DNA from: VBOC01 sp964512655
Lineage (GTDB): Bacteria; Bacteroidota; Ignavibacteria; UBA10030; SZUA-254
Length of the DNA stretch: 64,000 nucleotides
Assembly (NCBI GenBank): GCA_964512655.1
Contig: CAZEJT010000002.1
Span: forward strand, 248,001-312,000
Reading direction: 5' to 3'
In this document: one piece after another, positions 35,819 through 43,996 of the stretch
Layout of the letters: each line of letters begins with the position of its first letter
How positions within the stretch are numbered: the first letter of the stretch is position 1
Program-made: the position numbers and the translations under genes
Notes under the pieces: model-generated
What the model was told of the DNA's origin: nothing
What the model saw: only the letters and a program-made list of their open reading frames with translations
The model's database searches: none

Positions 35819-37216
35819 CTACCGTGATGTCTTGAATTGAAACGTGTATCGAGTACCGAGTTGGACCCCGCCGATGGCTTTCAGGGCTGTTGAGATCGCG
35901 CCTGTGTAGAGCATCGCGGGGGCAAAAGGCGCGCTGGGATAAAACCAGAAGTATGGGTACGAGGGATTGGAATACGTCCCTCCATCGACAACAGCGCCGG
36001 TGGAGTCTTTCAGAGAAAACGCAGCGCGAGTGCTGGAAGAGTCGATGAGTGCGTTGCAGTAGACGGCAACGCTCGAATACCGTGAAACATCTACGTAGCC
36101 ATTCGGGGGGTCCGTGCGCGTTACGAGAAACGGCGCGGTGGCAAACGAGAATTGATAGGGCGATGAGAGGGTTTCGCCGTTTGCGCCCCTCAGTGAGGTG
36201 TCGACTGTCACCGTGTACGCGGTCCCCGGCATCAACTGAGGGGAGGGGACGAACCTGATATCATAGGGATTCGTATTGTAGGGATTCGAGAAGAATCCCG
36301 GTACGCTCGGGTCGATCGAAAACGCCCCCCGGACGGTCCCGGTATCGATGCCTCCGGTGAAGACCACCCTGATCCATGATGTGGAGAAAATTCCTCCGTC
36401 TCCGTTCGATGGATAGGTATAATCTACACGGAATCCAATCGTCGTGAACGACGTGACGAAGTCGTGCTGAAGAGTATTCCCGTACTTATCGCGTGCGGAC
36501 GCATCAATCGTGAGAGTGTAGTGGGTATTCAACGCGTACGGAAAGGCAGTGTAATAGAGGTACACCGAATCGTAGTAGGTCCACCAGCTGCCATTCAGAG
36601 GAGGAGTGATGTGAATCTTCGAGTAGATTGACGTATCGATCGGACTGTTGAGAACGATGGAGATGAGATTACTGGTCCTGACGTCGATCGCTCCATCGGG
36701 CGGGTTTTGGGATACTACCCTGAAGTAGGGCTCCGGTTCGAAGGTCATCGAGTAGGGGGGATTCAGGAAATTCCCGTTAACATCCTTGGCGGTTCCGGCA
36801 ATCCGCAGCGTATACGTCTCAGCCACGCGCCACTTGAACGAGTACGAGTACCCGCCGGAGTCGTATGGGCTCAGAATCCAGAAATCATCTCCAAAGGGAA
36901 AGACGCCAGAGGTATCGATACGGACTTTTGTGTTGGGCGAGGAGATCCCGATGGCATGCTGGAGGGAGCCCCGATCCATGATCTTGTTAAACCGAAGCTG
37001 CAATTGCGTGCTCGAGCCCGGAAAGCGGTAGGGCCCTACCGAATTTGCCGGCGGATATGTATACAACACCTTTGGCTGGATCGACGGATCAGTAAGAGAT
37101 TCCACACCTCCCCCACCCGCAGGGCCCCTCGGCCCGGCAGGCCCTTCAGGCCCTTTACAGCTTTCGAATATGCCTCCAACGGCAAGCAGAACGATGAAGC
37201 TCATCCGCGGTTTCAT
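35819..37216 (-). CDS. Probable lipoprotein with Big_5 Ig-like domains and collagen-like start
   Basis: The 465-residue protein has a signal peptide ending in a Cys (FESCKG; the lipobox is atypical). Four Gly-Pro-X triplets follow (GPEGPAGPRGPA). Three or four SbsA-type (Big_5) Ig-like domains make up the rest, each opening with a phrase like SQNPPDGAIDVRTSNLISIVLN and ending in a YTLTIDASARDKYGN pattern. Such proteins are surface-exposed and adhesive or structural. The start has a good site (AGGAGGAG) 3-10 nt upstream. It lies 66 nt downstream of the DUF58 gene on the same strand. Confidence 0.8.
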   Translation of the reverse strand: MKPRMSFIVLLAVGGIFESCKGPEGPAGPRGPAGGGGVESLTDPSIQPKVLYTYPPANSVGPYRFPGSSTQLQLRFNKIMDRGSLQHAIGISSPNTKVRIDTSGVFPFGDDFWILSPYDSGGYSYSFKWRVAETYTLRIAGTAKDVNGNFLNPPYSMTFEPEPYFRVVSQNPPDGAIDVRTSNLISIVLNSPIDTSIYSKIHITPPLNGSWWTYYDSVYLYYTAFPYALNTHYTLTIDASARDKYGNTLQHDFVTSFTTIGFRVDYTYPSNGDGGIFSTSWIRVVFTGGIDTGTVRGAFSIDPSVPGFFSNPYNTNPYDIRFVPSPQLMPGTAYTVTVDTSLRGANGETLSSPYQFSFATAPFLVTRTDPPNGYVDVSRYSSVAVYCNALIDSSSTRAAFSLKDSTGAVVDGGTYSNPSYPYFWFYPSAPFAPAMLYTGAISTALKAIGGVQLGTRYTFQFKTSR

Positions 37217-37282
37217 ATCTCCTCCTCATTGTAGATAAGAAAACCACTCCCTCGTGGCGGCATGGCGCCGCGGGCCGGAACA

Positions 37283-38191
37283 TCAGCCGATTCTCTGCCT
37301 CTTGTGCAGATACTCGAAGAGCGCCACGTCGAACGGCGTCGAGGTGTCGAGGAGAATGTAGTCGATGTTGTTCTCCCTGCACTCTTTCTTGTAGGTGTCG
37401 AGGAAATTCTTCATCTCCTCCTGGTATGCTTTCTGGATATGCCACGGCTGTGTCATCAGCTCTTCCGAGGTCTCAAGATCCTTAAAGACCGCGTCGCGGC
37501 CGAATGCAAAGCTCCGCTCCATCGGGTCGAGCACCTGCATGACGATGACCTCGTTTTTCTTGTGGCGAAAATGACGAAGAGCCGTCATGACATCGGCGGG
37601 TCGGTCGAAGAGATCGCTCAGGACGATGACAAGCCCCCGCCGCTTGATGCGTTCCGCGATGATGTGGAGCGAGTTCGCGGTTCCGGTCTTGTTTCCCGCT
37701 TCCAGGGTCTCGAGCTGGCGGAGGATCTCCTTCAAATACGACTTTGTGGCGTGAGGCGGCATGTAGGTCCGCACACGCTCGTCGTAAATCGTGAATCCTA
37801 CGGCATCCCTCTGCTGTACCATCAGTTCGGCAAGCGCCGCGGTGATATATGACGCATACTCAAGTTTCGGCATGCGCCCTTCGGAGGCATATGCCATCGA
37901 ACGGCTCGCATCGAGGATGATGTACGACTTCAGGTTCGTTTCTTCCTCGAACTGCTTGATGTAATAACGGTCCGTTTTTGCGTAAATCTTCCAGTCGAGG
38001 TGCTTGATCTCGTCGCCCGGCATGTACTGGCGATGCTCGGCAAATTCGACGCTGAACCCATGGTACGGGCTCTTATGAAGGCCCGTGATGAAACCCTCGA
38101 CCACCAGCCTGGCCACGAGCTCCATGTTCGCGAGCTTCGCGACGACGTCGGGCTGAAGGTACTTCCGGTAATCGAGGAGGGCCTCGCTCAT
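37283..38191 (-). CDS. DUF58 (VWA-like) domain protein
   Basis: The 302-residue cytoplasmic protein has the DUF58 core HGFSVEFAEHRQYMPGDEIKHLDWKIYAKTDRYYIKQFEEE. A VWA-like segment follows with a MIDAS-type start (ILDASRSMAY) and VIVLSDLFD. In many genomes DUF58 proteins are encoded beside MoxR ATPases and Bat proteins, with a role in envelope stress or metal insertion; neither partner is visible here. The start overlaps the stop of the upstream TPR lipoprotein gene by 4 nt, so the two are co-expressed. Confidence 0.88.
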   Translation of the reverse strand: MSEALLDYRKYLQPDVVAKLANMELVARLVVEGFITGLHKSPYHGFSVEFAEHRQYMPGDEIKHLDWKIYAKTDRYYIKQFEEETNLKSYIILDASRSMAYASEGRMPKLEYASYITAALAELMVQQRDAVGFTIYDERVRTYMPPHATKSYLKEILRQLETLEAGNKTGTANSLHIIAERIKRRGLVIVLSDLFDRPADVMTALRHFRHKKNEVIVMQVLDPMERSFAFGRDAVFKDLETSEELMTQPWHIQKAYQEEMKNFLDTYKKECRENNIDYILLDTSTPFDVALFEYLHKRQRIG

Positions 38192-38706
38192 TTGGTTGTC
38201 GCCCCGGAGGGTTCCGATGAGTTTTTCGAGGTTAGGGATGTCGTGTCCGGACTGAGCTGCGATCCGGGCTCCTTTCCCAGTGTTTCGAGCTCAAATCTCG
38301 CTGAGGCAGCGAGCTCGTGCGATGGGTACTTCTGGAGGAAGGATTCGTAGACGTGCTTGGCGCTGTCGAGTTGGTGGAGTTCGTTATTGAAGAGAAATCC
38401 GCAGAGGAAGAGCGCGGTCGGAGCTTCCTTGCTCTTGGGATACAGAGTGCAGAATTTCCGGTACGACGCGATGGATTTTTGCACGTCGTGCAGATCGTTA
38501 TTATAGATGAGTCCGGCGCGGTAGAGAGAGCTCTCCGCATAGGCGCTCTGCTGGAAGCGATTGATAATCTCTTCGTACCGGTCAACCGCAAGCTGGAAAT
38601 TACCCGAATCTTCGGCGTTGCGGCCTTCCTGATAGAGCGTCACGTCGGACTTTCCGGAGCAGCATTGCAGGAATGCAGCGGCTGCAAGGAGGAACACGTA
38701 CTTCAT
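38188..38706 (-). CDS. TPR-containing lipoprotein (BamD/YbgF-like)
   Basis: The 172-residue protein has a lipoprotein signal peptide (MKYVFLLAAAAFLQCC) and three or four TPR units, including YQEGRNAEDSGNFQLAVDRYEEIINRF and FLFNNELHQLDSAKHVYESFLQKYP. The tail is Ser/Thr-rich. It resembles small BamD/YbgF-type envelope TPR lipoproteins in pattern, though too short for canonical BamD. I rejected a 93-residue N-terminal extension because it lies upstream of the promoter and has no signal. Leader length predicted from the promoter is about 5 nt. Confidence 0.8.
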   Translation of the reverse strand: MKYVFLLAAAAFLQCCSGKSDVTLYQEGRNAEDSGNFQLAVDRYEEIINRFQQSAYAESSLYRAGLIYNNDLHDVQKSIASYRKFCTLYPKSKEAPTALFLCGFLFNNELHQLDSAKHVYESFLQKYPSHELAASARFELETLGKEPGSQLSPDTTSLTSKNSSEPSGATTK

Positions 38707-38714
38707 GGGAGAGA

Positions 38715-38745
38715 GTAATCTACGCATTGGACCTGCGAGAAGCAA
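38715..38745 (-). promoter_or_regulatory. Promoter, TTG-N20-TAGATTAC
   Basis: On the minus strand TTG is followed after 20 nt by TAGATTAC, 8 nt before the TPR-lipoprotein ATG. Confidence 0.55.
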
Positions 38746-38767
38746 GGGTATGCGTGCCATACCTATT

Positions 38768-38874
38768 CGTTCCGCCGCGGAGCGGCGGAACGCTTCTTTG
38801 GGCGCTACGCGCCCTGACCGGGCACAGATGCAAAGCGTCGGAGCGAGTCCGAACTTCTGCACCGATATGCCCGG
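38768..38874. repeat. Cluster of nested perfect hairpins
   Basis: Three elements are packed together. An 11-bp perfect stem CGTTCCGCCGC has loop GGA (38768-38792). A 6-bp stem GGGCGC has loop TAC (38800-38814). An outer CCGGGCA/TGCCCGG pair (38818-38874) encloses TGCA/TGCA and CGGA/TCCG. The cluster lies between rsmB and the TPR lipoprotein gene and touches repeat B5. It may be a terminator complex, a mobile miniature element or a structured RNA. Confidence 0.55.
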
Positions 38875-38876
38875 GC

Positions 38877-38902
38877 TGTAGCCGCCGGCTTTAGCCGGCG
38901 TT
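38877..38902 (+). repeat. Family B REP-like repeat, copy B5, overlapping rsmB 3' end
   Basis: TGTAGC plus CGCCGGCT / TT / AGCCGGCG plus TTC. Its minus strand supplies the TAA stop and the last residues (NAG) of rsmB. Confidence 0.88.
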
Positions 38903-40285
38903 CCACGGACTCCGTTCCCCATGGTTGGTGCCCCGATCTTGAGACCGCGTGAGTTTCGCGGCAAAGAAACCGTCCGTGTCGGCATCGTAGGGGAGGATTT
39001 TCACAAAGCCTTCTCTCGTAATCATCGACGGAGGGCAGTCATCCGGGCCTGGACGTACAACCTGCAATTCCGGGTGGTTCCTGAGAAACGTCGCAACGAC
39101 CTCCTCGTTTTCTTTTCGCAGGAGAGAGCAGGTGGCGTACATCATCACCCCGTTCTCCTTGAGAAAACCGCAGTTCGATTCCAGGAGGCCGAGCTGGAGT
39201 TCCGGGTATCGTGCCGCGGATTCTTCCGTCACCCGCCACTTCATGTCCGGGTTTCGCCTGATCGTTCCGACACCCGTGCATGGAGCATCAATGAGGACAA
39301 GGTCGGCGGAGAATGGCTCGGGGAGAGGTCGCTTCATCGTCACTGCCTCAATAATTGAAACCCCCGCCCGGCGCGATCGGAGGTCGAGCTCCTGCAGCCG
39401 TTTCTTGTCCGTATCGGCCGCAAAGATTTTCCCTTTCCCCTCCATGATGTCGGCGAGGTGCAGCGATTTTCCCCCCGCTCCCGCGCACGCATCGAGTACT
39501 ATATCCCCCGGCTTCGGCGCGGCGATGACGGAAAGAAGCTGGCTCCCTTCATCCTGCAACTCGAACCATCCGTCTTTATAGGCGCCTGAGGCCTGTGCAT
39601 TGAACCGCTTGCCGGCAACGAGGCCTGCCTTCGAGAGCGCGGTGAGATTGGTGGCCATCCCCTCTTCGAGGAGCCGGGAACGGCATTGGTCCCGGGTTGC
39701 CCTGGAGAGATTAACCCGCAGCGTCACGCGGGCGGGAGCGTTGAGGGTGCGGAGAAGTCGTTCTGTGTCCGGGCCGAACTGGACATGCCAGTCGCTCACC
39801 ATCCAGTCCTGGAACGAATGCTCTACTGCGAGGCGGAGCAATCCGGGATCCCCCCCTTTCGAGCCGGCATCCGGCCCGGCAAGGAAGTCAAGCTGCCGGT
39901 TGGCGGTTATCCAGTTCGAAAATCCTGCGAGATCCGTTTCCGGAAAGTGCCTCTTCCATAGAGAATCGGCGGGAGGAGGGAAGGAAGGTTGTGAGTCGGT
40001 TGAGAGGACCGCATAAGCCGCATAGAGAGCGAGCGATCGTACACGGCGGGAATCGAGAATGGAATGTTCAGGCCTGACGCGGAGATACTCTTCAAGGAGC
40101 GCCTCGATCAACCGGCGGTTGCGGACGATGCCGAAGAGGCCTTCAGAAACGAAGCGGCGATCGCGCGATCCGAGGTAGTGTCTCTGGCGGAAGAATGTTG
40201 AAATGACGCGATCGGCCGGGGCGGTGTTGCCGCCTGTGAGGTCGATCAGTTCAACGATATGACCAATGAGGGAATCGGCATTCAT
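38891..40285 (-). CDS. rsmB: 16S rRNA (cytosine-5) methyltransferase, RsmB/NOP family
   Basis: The 464-residue protein has an N-terminal NusB-like RNA-binding region and a C-terminal SAM-dependent Rossmann domain. Visible motifs are the SAM site DACAGAGGKSLHLA, the motif IV cysteine in DAPCTGVGTIRRNPDMKW and the motif VI cysteine in YATCSLLRKENEEVV. RsmB methylates C967 of 16S rRNA; related family members modify other sites, so the exact target is likely rather than certain. The final residues are repeat-derived. Its start overlaps the isoaspartyl peptidase stop by 4 nt. Confidence 0.87.
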   Translation of the reverse strand: MNADSLIGHIVELIDLTGGNTAPADRVISTFFRQRHYLGSRDRRFVSEGLFGIVRNRRLIEALLEEYLRVRPEHSILDSRRVRSLALYAAYAVLSTDSQPSFPPPADSLWKRHFPETDLAGFSNWITANRQLDFLAGPDAGSKGGDPGLLRLAVEHSFQDWMVSDWHVQFGPDTERLLRTLNAPARVTLRVNLSRATRDQCRSRLLEEGMATNLTALSKAGLVAGKRFNAQASGAYKDGWFELQDEGSQLLSVIAAPKPGDIVLDACAGAGGKSLHLADIMEGKGKIFAADTDKKRLQELDLRSRRAGVSIIEAVTMKRPLPEPFSADLVLIDAPCTGVGTIRRNPDMKWRVTEESAARYPELQLGLLESNCGFLKENGVMMYATCSLLRKENEEVVATFLRNHPELQVVRPGPDDCPPSMITREGFVKILPYDADTDGFFAAKLTRSQDRGTNHGERSPWNAG

Positions 40286-41190
40286 GCCGCGACAAACGGT
40301 TCACGCATCGCCGAGGTCATATATGCCCTCGCCATCCGCGGCGTGTTGAACGCGACACCGACTTCACCGCGCGCATTGAGGACGATGACGCCGCCGAACC
40401 CATCCGCCTTTCTCCTCAGAATCTCAATCCCGCGTTCGGCAGCTTCCTGCGGTTTTCCGCCGTTCGCCTCCATGAGCTCGATAACCGTCTTTGCCATGAC
40501 TACCTTGATCATCGCCTCCCCCCAACCCGTTGTCGAAACGCCCCCCACGGAGTTGTCGGCATAGGAGCCGCATCCGATTAGCGGCGAATCGCCGACCCGG
40601 CCCGGATACTTGTTGAGAGTTCCGCCTGTCGAGGTCCCCACACATAGTGCCCCGTCCTTGTCCAACGCCACGGCGCCGACGGTGTCTCCCCTGCCCCCGT
40701 TCTTGCGGAATGCGTCCTTGGTCGCAAACGCGCCGTTATCGCGCACCGATTTCCAGAGCTCCGCTTCCCGGGGCGCTATCAGCTCTTTCGGGTTACAGGC
40801 CGGTATTCCGTGCTCCACGGCGAAGCGCTCCGCGCCGTCTGAGACGAGAAGGATGTGCTCGCTCTCGTCCATGATTTTTCGCGCCACCGAGATGGGATTC
40901 CTGATGGAATGGACGGCCGCCACCGCTCCGCAGCGGAGCGTTTTGCCGTTCATGATGCTCGCGTCGAGTTCCACCTGCCCGTCGGCGTTGAGGTGTGATC
41001 CGCTGCCTGCGTCGAACGTTGAGTTATCCTCGAGGTGGCGGATCACCTGCTCTACCGCGTCAATCGCGCTTCCGCCGCGCTCGAGCAGTTTCCAGCCGAT
41101 GGCAAGCGCCGATGCGCAACCTGCGCGGTGCGCATCGACAAGGTTATCGGGAATGTCCCACGCACCGCCGTGGACGATGAGAGAAATCAT
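40282..41190 (-). CDS. iaaA: Isoaspartyl peptidase / L-asparaginase (Ntn hydrolase)
   Basis: The 302-residue precursor should self-cleave before the Thr of GDTVGAVALD (about residue 171) to expose the catalytic N-terminal Thr, giving alpha and beta subunits. Other family marks are IVHGGAWDIP at the start, GSHLNADGQVELDAS, and the substrate-binding VGDSPLIGCGSYADN. The product repairs or degrades isoaspartyl dipeptides and asparagine. I chose the ATG before ISLIVHGG; the longer frame starts within the promoter. It forms a two-gene operon with rsmB. Confidence 0.93.
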   Translation of the reverse strand: MISLIVHGGAWDIPDNLVDAHRAGCASALAIGWKLLERGGSAIDAVEQVIRHLEDNSTFDAGSGSHLNADGQVELDASIMNGKTLRCGAVAAVHSIRNPISVARKIMDESEHILLVSDGAERFAVEHGIPACNPKELIAPREAELWKSVRDNGAFATKDAFRKNGGRGDTVGAVALDKDGALCVGTSTGGTLNKYPGRVGDSPLIGCGSYADNSVGGVSTTGWGEAMIKVVMAKTVIELMEANGGKPQEAAERGIEILRRKADGFGGVIVLNARGEVGVAFNTPRMARAYMTSAMREPFVAA

Positions 41191-41201
41191 GATTCGGTGC
41201 G

Positions 41202-41232
41202 TAAAAATACGAAATTGGGAAGGGACAAGCAA
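41202..41232 (-). promoter_or_regulatory. Promoter, TTG-N20-TATTTTTA
   Basis: On the minus strand TTG, 20 nt and TATTTTTA end about 11 nt before the iaaA start. The promoter is squeezed into the 50 nt between clpB and iaaA, so iaaA-rsmB need not depend on clpB transcription. Confidence 0.6.
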
Positions 41233-41240
41233 CAACCCGT

Positions 41241-43889
41241 TTAATTGACTTCGACTCCTACGGCAGGCTCCTTCGTCCGTTTGAACTCGATCAATCCGTG
41301 CTTGTTCAGACGGACCTTTACGTAGTCGCCGTCTTTGATTTCCCCGGCGAGCATCTTCGTTGAGAGCTCGTTCACGATGTGTTTCTGGATGACCCGCTTG
41401 AGGGGCCTCGCCCCGAGCGTGGCATCGTATCCGAGTTTGCCCAGCCAGTCCTTCGCCTCGTCTGTTACGTCGAGTGTGATGTTCTTCAGCGAGAGCATCT
41501 GCGAAACCCGCCTGAGCTGCAGATCGACGATTGTGCGCAGATCTTCCCTGTTCAGGAGTTTGAACAGGATGATCTCGTCGATCCGGTTGAGAAACTCCGG
41601 CCTGATCGTCTGCCGGAGCATATCATGAAGCTCCGACTTCAGCTCGTCATACGCCGCCTCGAGCTCGCCGTTGTGGGCCGTCCCGGAAGCCAGCTTCTGC
41701 TGGATCAGGTGGGAACCCAGGTTCGACGTCATAATGACGATCGTGTTCTTAAAATTCACGGTCCTCCCCTTATTGTCGGTCAGCCGGCCTTCATCCAGGA
41801 GCTGCAGGAGGAGGTTGAAGACCTCCGGATGGGCTTTCTCGATCTCGTCAAGGAGGACTACCGAATAGGGCTTCCGCCTCACCGCCTCGGTCAGCTGCCC
41901 GCCTTCGTCGTATCCCACGTAGCCGGGGGGCGCTCCGATCAGGCGCGATACCGAGAATTTCTCCATGTACTCGCTCATATCGATCCGCACGAGCGCGTTT
42001 TCATCGTTAAAAAGGAATTCAGCCAGCGCCCGCGCAAGCTCGGTCTTCCCCACGCCGGTGCTGCCCAGGAAGATGAACGAACCGATCGGCCGTTTCTCAT
42101 CCTGAAGTCCTGCCCGGCTGCGGCGGATCGCGTCGCTGACAGCCCGGACGGCTTCCTCCTGATCGACCATCCGTTCATGGAGCCGCTCTTCCAGATGAAG
42201 CAGCTTGGTGCGCTCGCTCTCGAGCATCCGGCTTACGGGAATGCCCGTCCAGCGTGAAACAATTTCCGCGATGTCTTCCGCATCCACTTCCTCTTTCAAC
42301 ATTTTCTTATCGCGCTGAACCGAGGAAAGTTTTGCGCTTGCGGCCTTGAGTTTCTTTTCGAGCGTGGCGATCGTTCCGTAGCGGAGTTCCGCCACCTTTG
42401 CGAGGTCACCCTCGCGTTCGTACCGTTCCGCCTCGGTCTTTACCTGTTCAATCTCCTCTTTCATCTTTCGGATCGACTCGATCAAATCCTTCTCATTCTG
42501 CCAGTGCGCCCGGAGTTCTGACCGGGCCTGGTGCAACTCGGCAAGCTCTTTGCTGATCGACTCGAGGCGGGATCTCGCCGCCTCGTCTTTCTCGCGCCGG
42601 ATCGCTTCCCGTTCGATTTCAAGCTGCTTGATCCTCCGCTCGATCTCATCCAGCTCTTCGGGGAGGGAGTCTATTTCAATGCGGAGCTTGGAGGCGGCCT
42701 CGTCTACCAGGTCGATCGCCTTGTCGGGCAGAAACCGGTCGCTGATGTAGCGGTAGCTCAGCTGCGCGGCTGCGACGAGTGCGCCGTCCGTAATCCGCAC
42801 GCCATGGTGCACTTCATAGCGCTCGTTAAGCCCGCGGAGAATGGATATGGTGTCGTCCACTCCGGGCTCCTCGATCATCACCGGCTGAAATCTCCGTTCG
42901 AGGGCGGGATCCTTCTCGATGTACTTGCGGTACTCGTCGATCGTTGTCGCGCCGATGGCCCTCAGCTCTCCCTTCGCCAGCGCCGGCTTGAGCATGTTCG
43001 CCGCGTCGACCGCTCCCTGCGCCGCGCCCGCGCCGACAAGCGTGTGCAGTTCGTCGATGAAGAGGATGATTTCCCCCTCCGACTCCGTCACTTCCTTCAG
43101 CACGGCTTTCAGCCGTTCTTCAAATTGGCCCCGGAAGCTTGTGCCGGCGACGAGCGATCCCATGTCGAGCGCGATGATCCGCTTGGTCTTCAGGTTTTCG
43201 GGAACGTCGCCATGCACGATCCGGTGGGCGAGCCCCTCTGCGATCGCGGTCTTGCCGACCCCCGGCTCGCCGATGAGGACCGGATTATTCTTTGTCCTTC
43301 TCGAGAGAACCTGAAGCACTCTCCTGATCTCCTCATCCCGGCCGATGACCGGATCGAGTTTCCCCCTGCGCGCAAGGTCGTTCAGGTCCCGCCCGAAGCG
43401 CTCGAGGGACCGGTATTTTTCCTCCGGTGTCTGATCGGTCACCCTCTGATTGCCCCTCACATCCTTGAGGGCCTTGTAGACCTGGTCTTTTGTCACTCCC
43501 TGGTCGGCAAGAAGCTGGCCGGCAGGGCTCTTTGCGGAAAGGAGAGCGAGGAGCATGTGCTCCGTGCTGACATATTCATCCTTCAGCCCCTGCGCTTCTT
43601 TGAGGGCTGTCTCGAACAATTGAGAAACTTTCTGGCTGAGATGCTGGTTTCCGGTCCCGCCCCCCGTCACTTTCGGGAGCTTCTCAATGGCCTCATTGAT
43701 CTTGATCTTTATGTAATCGAGGTTGGCTCCGAGCTTCTGCAGGATCGGCGCCACGATCCCCTCTCCGTCCTGCACCAGCGCGGCAAGGATATGTTCGGGC
43801 TCGATCGCCTGGTTTGAATAATTGGCGGCGATCTCCTGGGCGTTCTGGACCGCCTCCTGAGATTTGATGGTAAATTTATTGAAGTTCAT
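41241..43889 (-). CDS. clpB: ClpB disaggregase
   Basis: This Hsp100 ATPase extracts proteins from aggregates together with DnaK. The 882-residue protein has an N domain (1-145) and NBD1 (Walker A GEPGVGKTAIAEGLA, about 211; Walker B IILFIDELHTLVGAG). A coiled-coil middle domain (about 410-530) is followed by NBD2 (GSTGVGKTELARALAEFLF; VVLLDEIEKAHPEVFN). The start used is the ATG of NFNKFTIKSQEA; an in-frame ATG 21 nt upstream (MFKREDT) is less likely. It lies 107 nt downstream of dnaK on the same strand. Confidence 0.97.
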   Translation of the reverse strand: MNFNKFTIKSQEAVQNAQEIAANYSNQAIEPEHILAALVQDGEGIVAPILQKLGANLDYIKIKINEAIEKLPKVTGGGTGNQHLSQKVSQLFETALKEAQGLKDEYVSTEHMLLALLSAKSPAGQLLADQGVTKDQVYKALKDVRGNQRVTDQTPEEKYRSLERFGRDLNDLARRGKLDPVIGRDEEIRRVLQVLSRRTKNNPVLIGEPGVGKTAIAEGLAHRIVHGDVPENLKTKRIIALDMGSLVAGTSFRGQFEERLKAVLKEVTESEGEIILFIDELHTLVGAGAAQGAVDAANMLKPALAKGELRAIGATTIDEYRKYIEKDPALERRFQPVMIEEPGVDDTISILRGLNERYEVHHGVRITDGALVAAAQLSYRYISDRFLPDKAIDLVDEAASKLRIEIDSLPEELDEIERRIKQLEIEREAIRREKDEAARSRLESISKELAELHQARSELRAHWQNEKDLIESIRKMKEEIEQVKTEAERYEREGDLAKVAELRYGTIATLEKKLKAASAKLSSVQRDKKMLKEEVDAEDIAEIVSRWTGIPVSRMLESERTKLLHLEERLHERMVDQEEAVRAVSDAIRRSRAGLQDEKRPIGSFIFLGSTGVGKTELARALAEFLFNDENALVRIDMSEYMEKFSVSRLIGAPPGYVGYDEGGQLTEAVRRKPYSVVLLDEIEKAHPEVFNLLLQLLDEGRLTDNKGRTVNFKNTIVIMTSNLGSHLIQQKLASGTAHNGELEAAYDELKSELHDMLRQTIRPEFLNRIDEIILFKLLNREDLRTIVDLQLRRVSQMLSLKNITLDVTDEAKDWLGKLGYDATLGARPLKRVIQKHIVNELSTKMLAGEIKDGDYVKVRLNKHGLIEFKRTKEPAVGVEVN

Positions 43890-43996
43890 AGTGTCCTCGC
43901 GTTTAAACACACGAGCCGCTCATGCATCGGAGCACCGATCCATGCGCGGCTCGATCGTATTCTGGTTCAATAGATCTGCACCGGCTGAGGAGGCGG

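Noticed and set aside
38707..38985. 93-residue N-terminal extension of the TPR lipoprotein
   Set aside because: It would begin upstream of the promoter, run through palindromes, and hide a clear lipoprotein signal peptide.
42531..43817. 428-codon open frame antisense to clpB
   Set aside because: It is a shadow of a highly conserved gene, with no family motif of its own.
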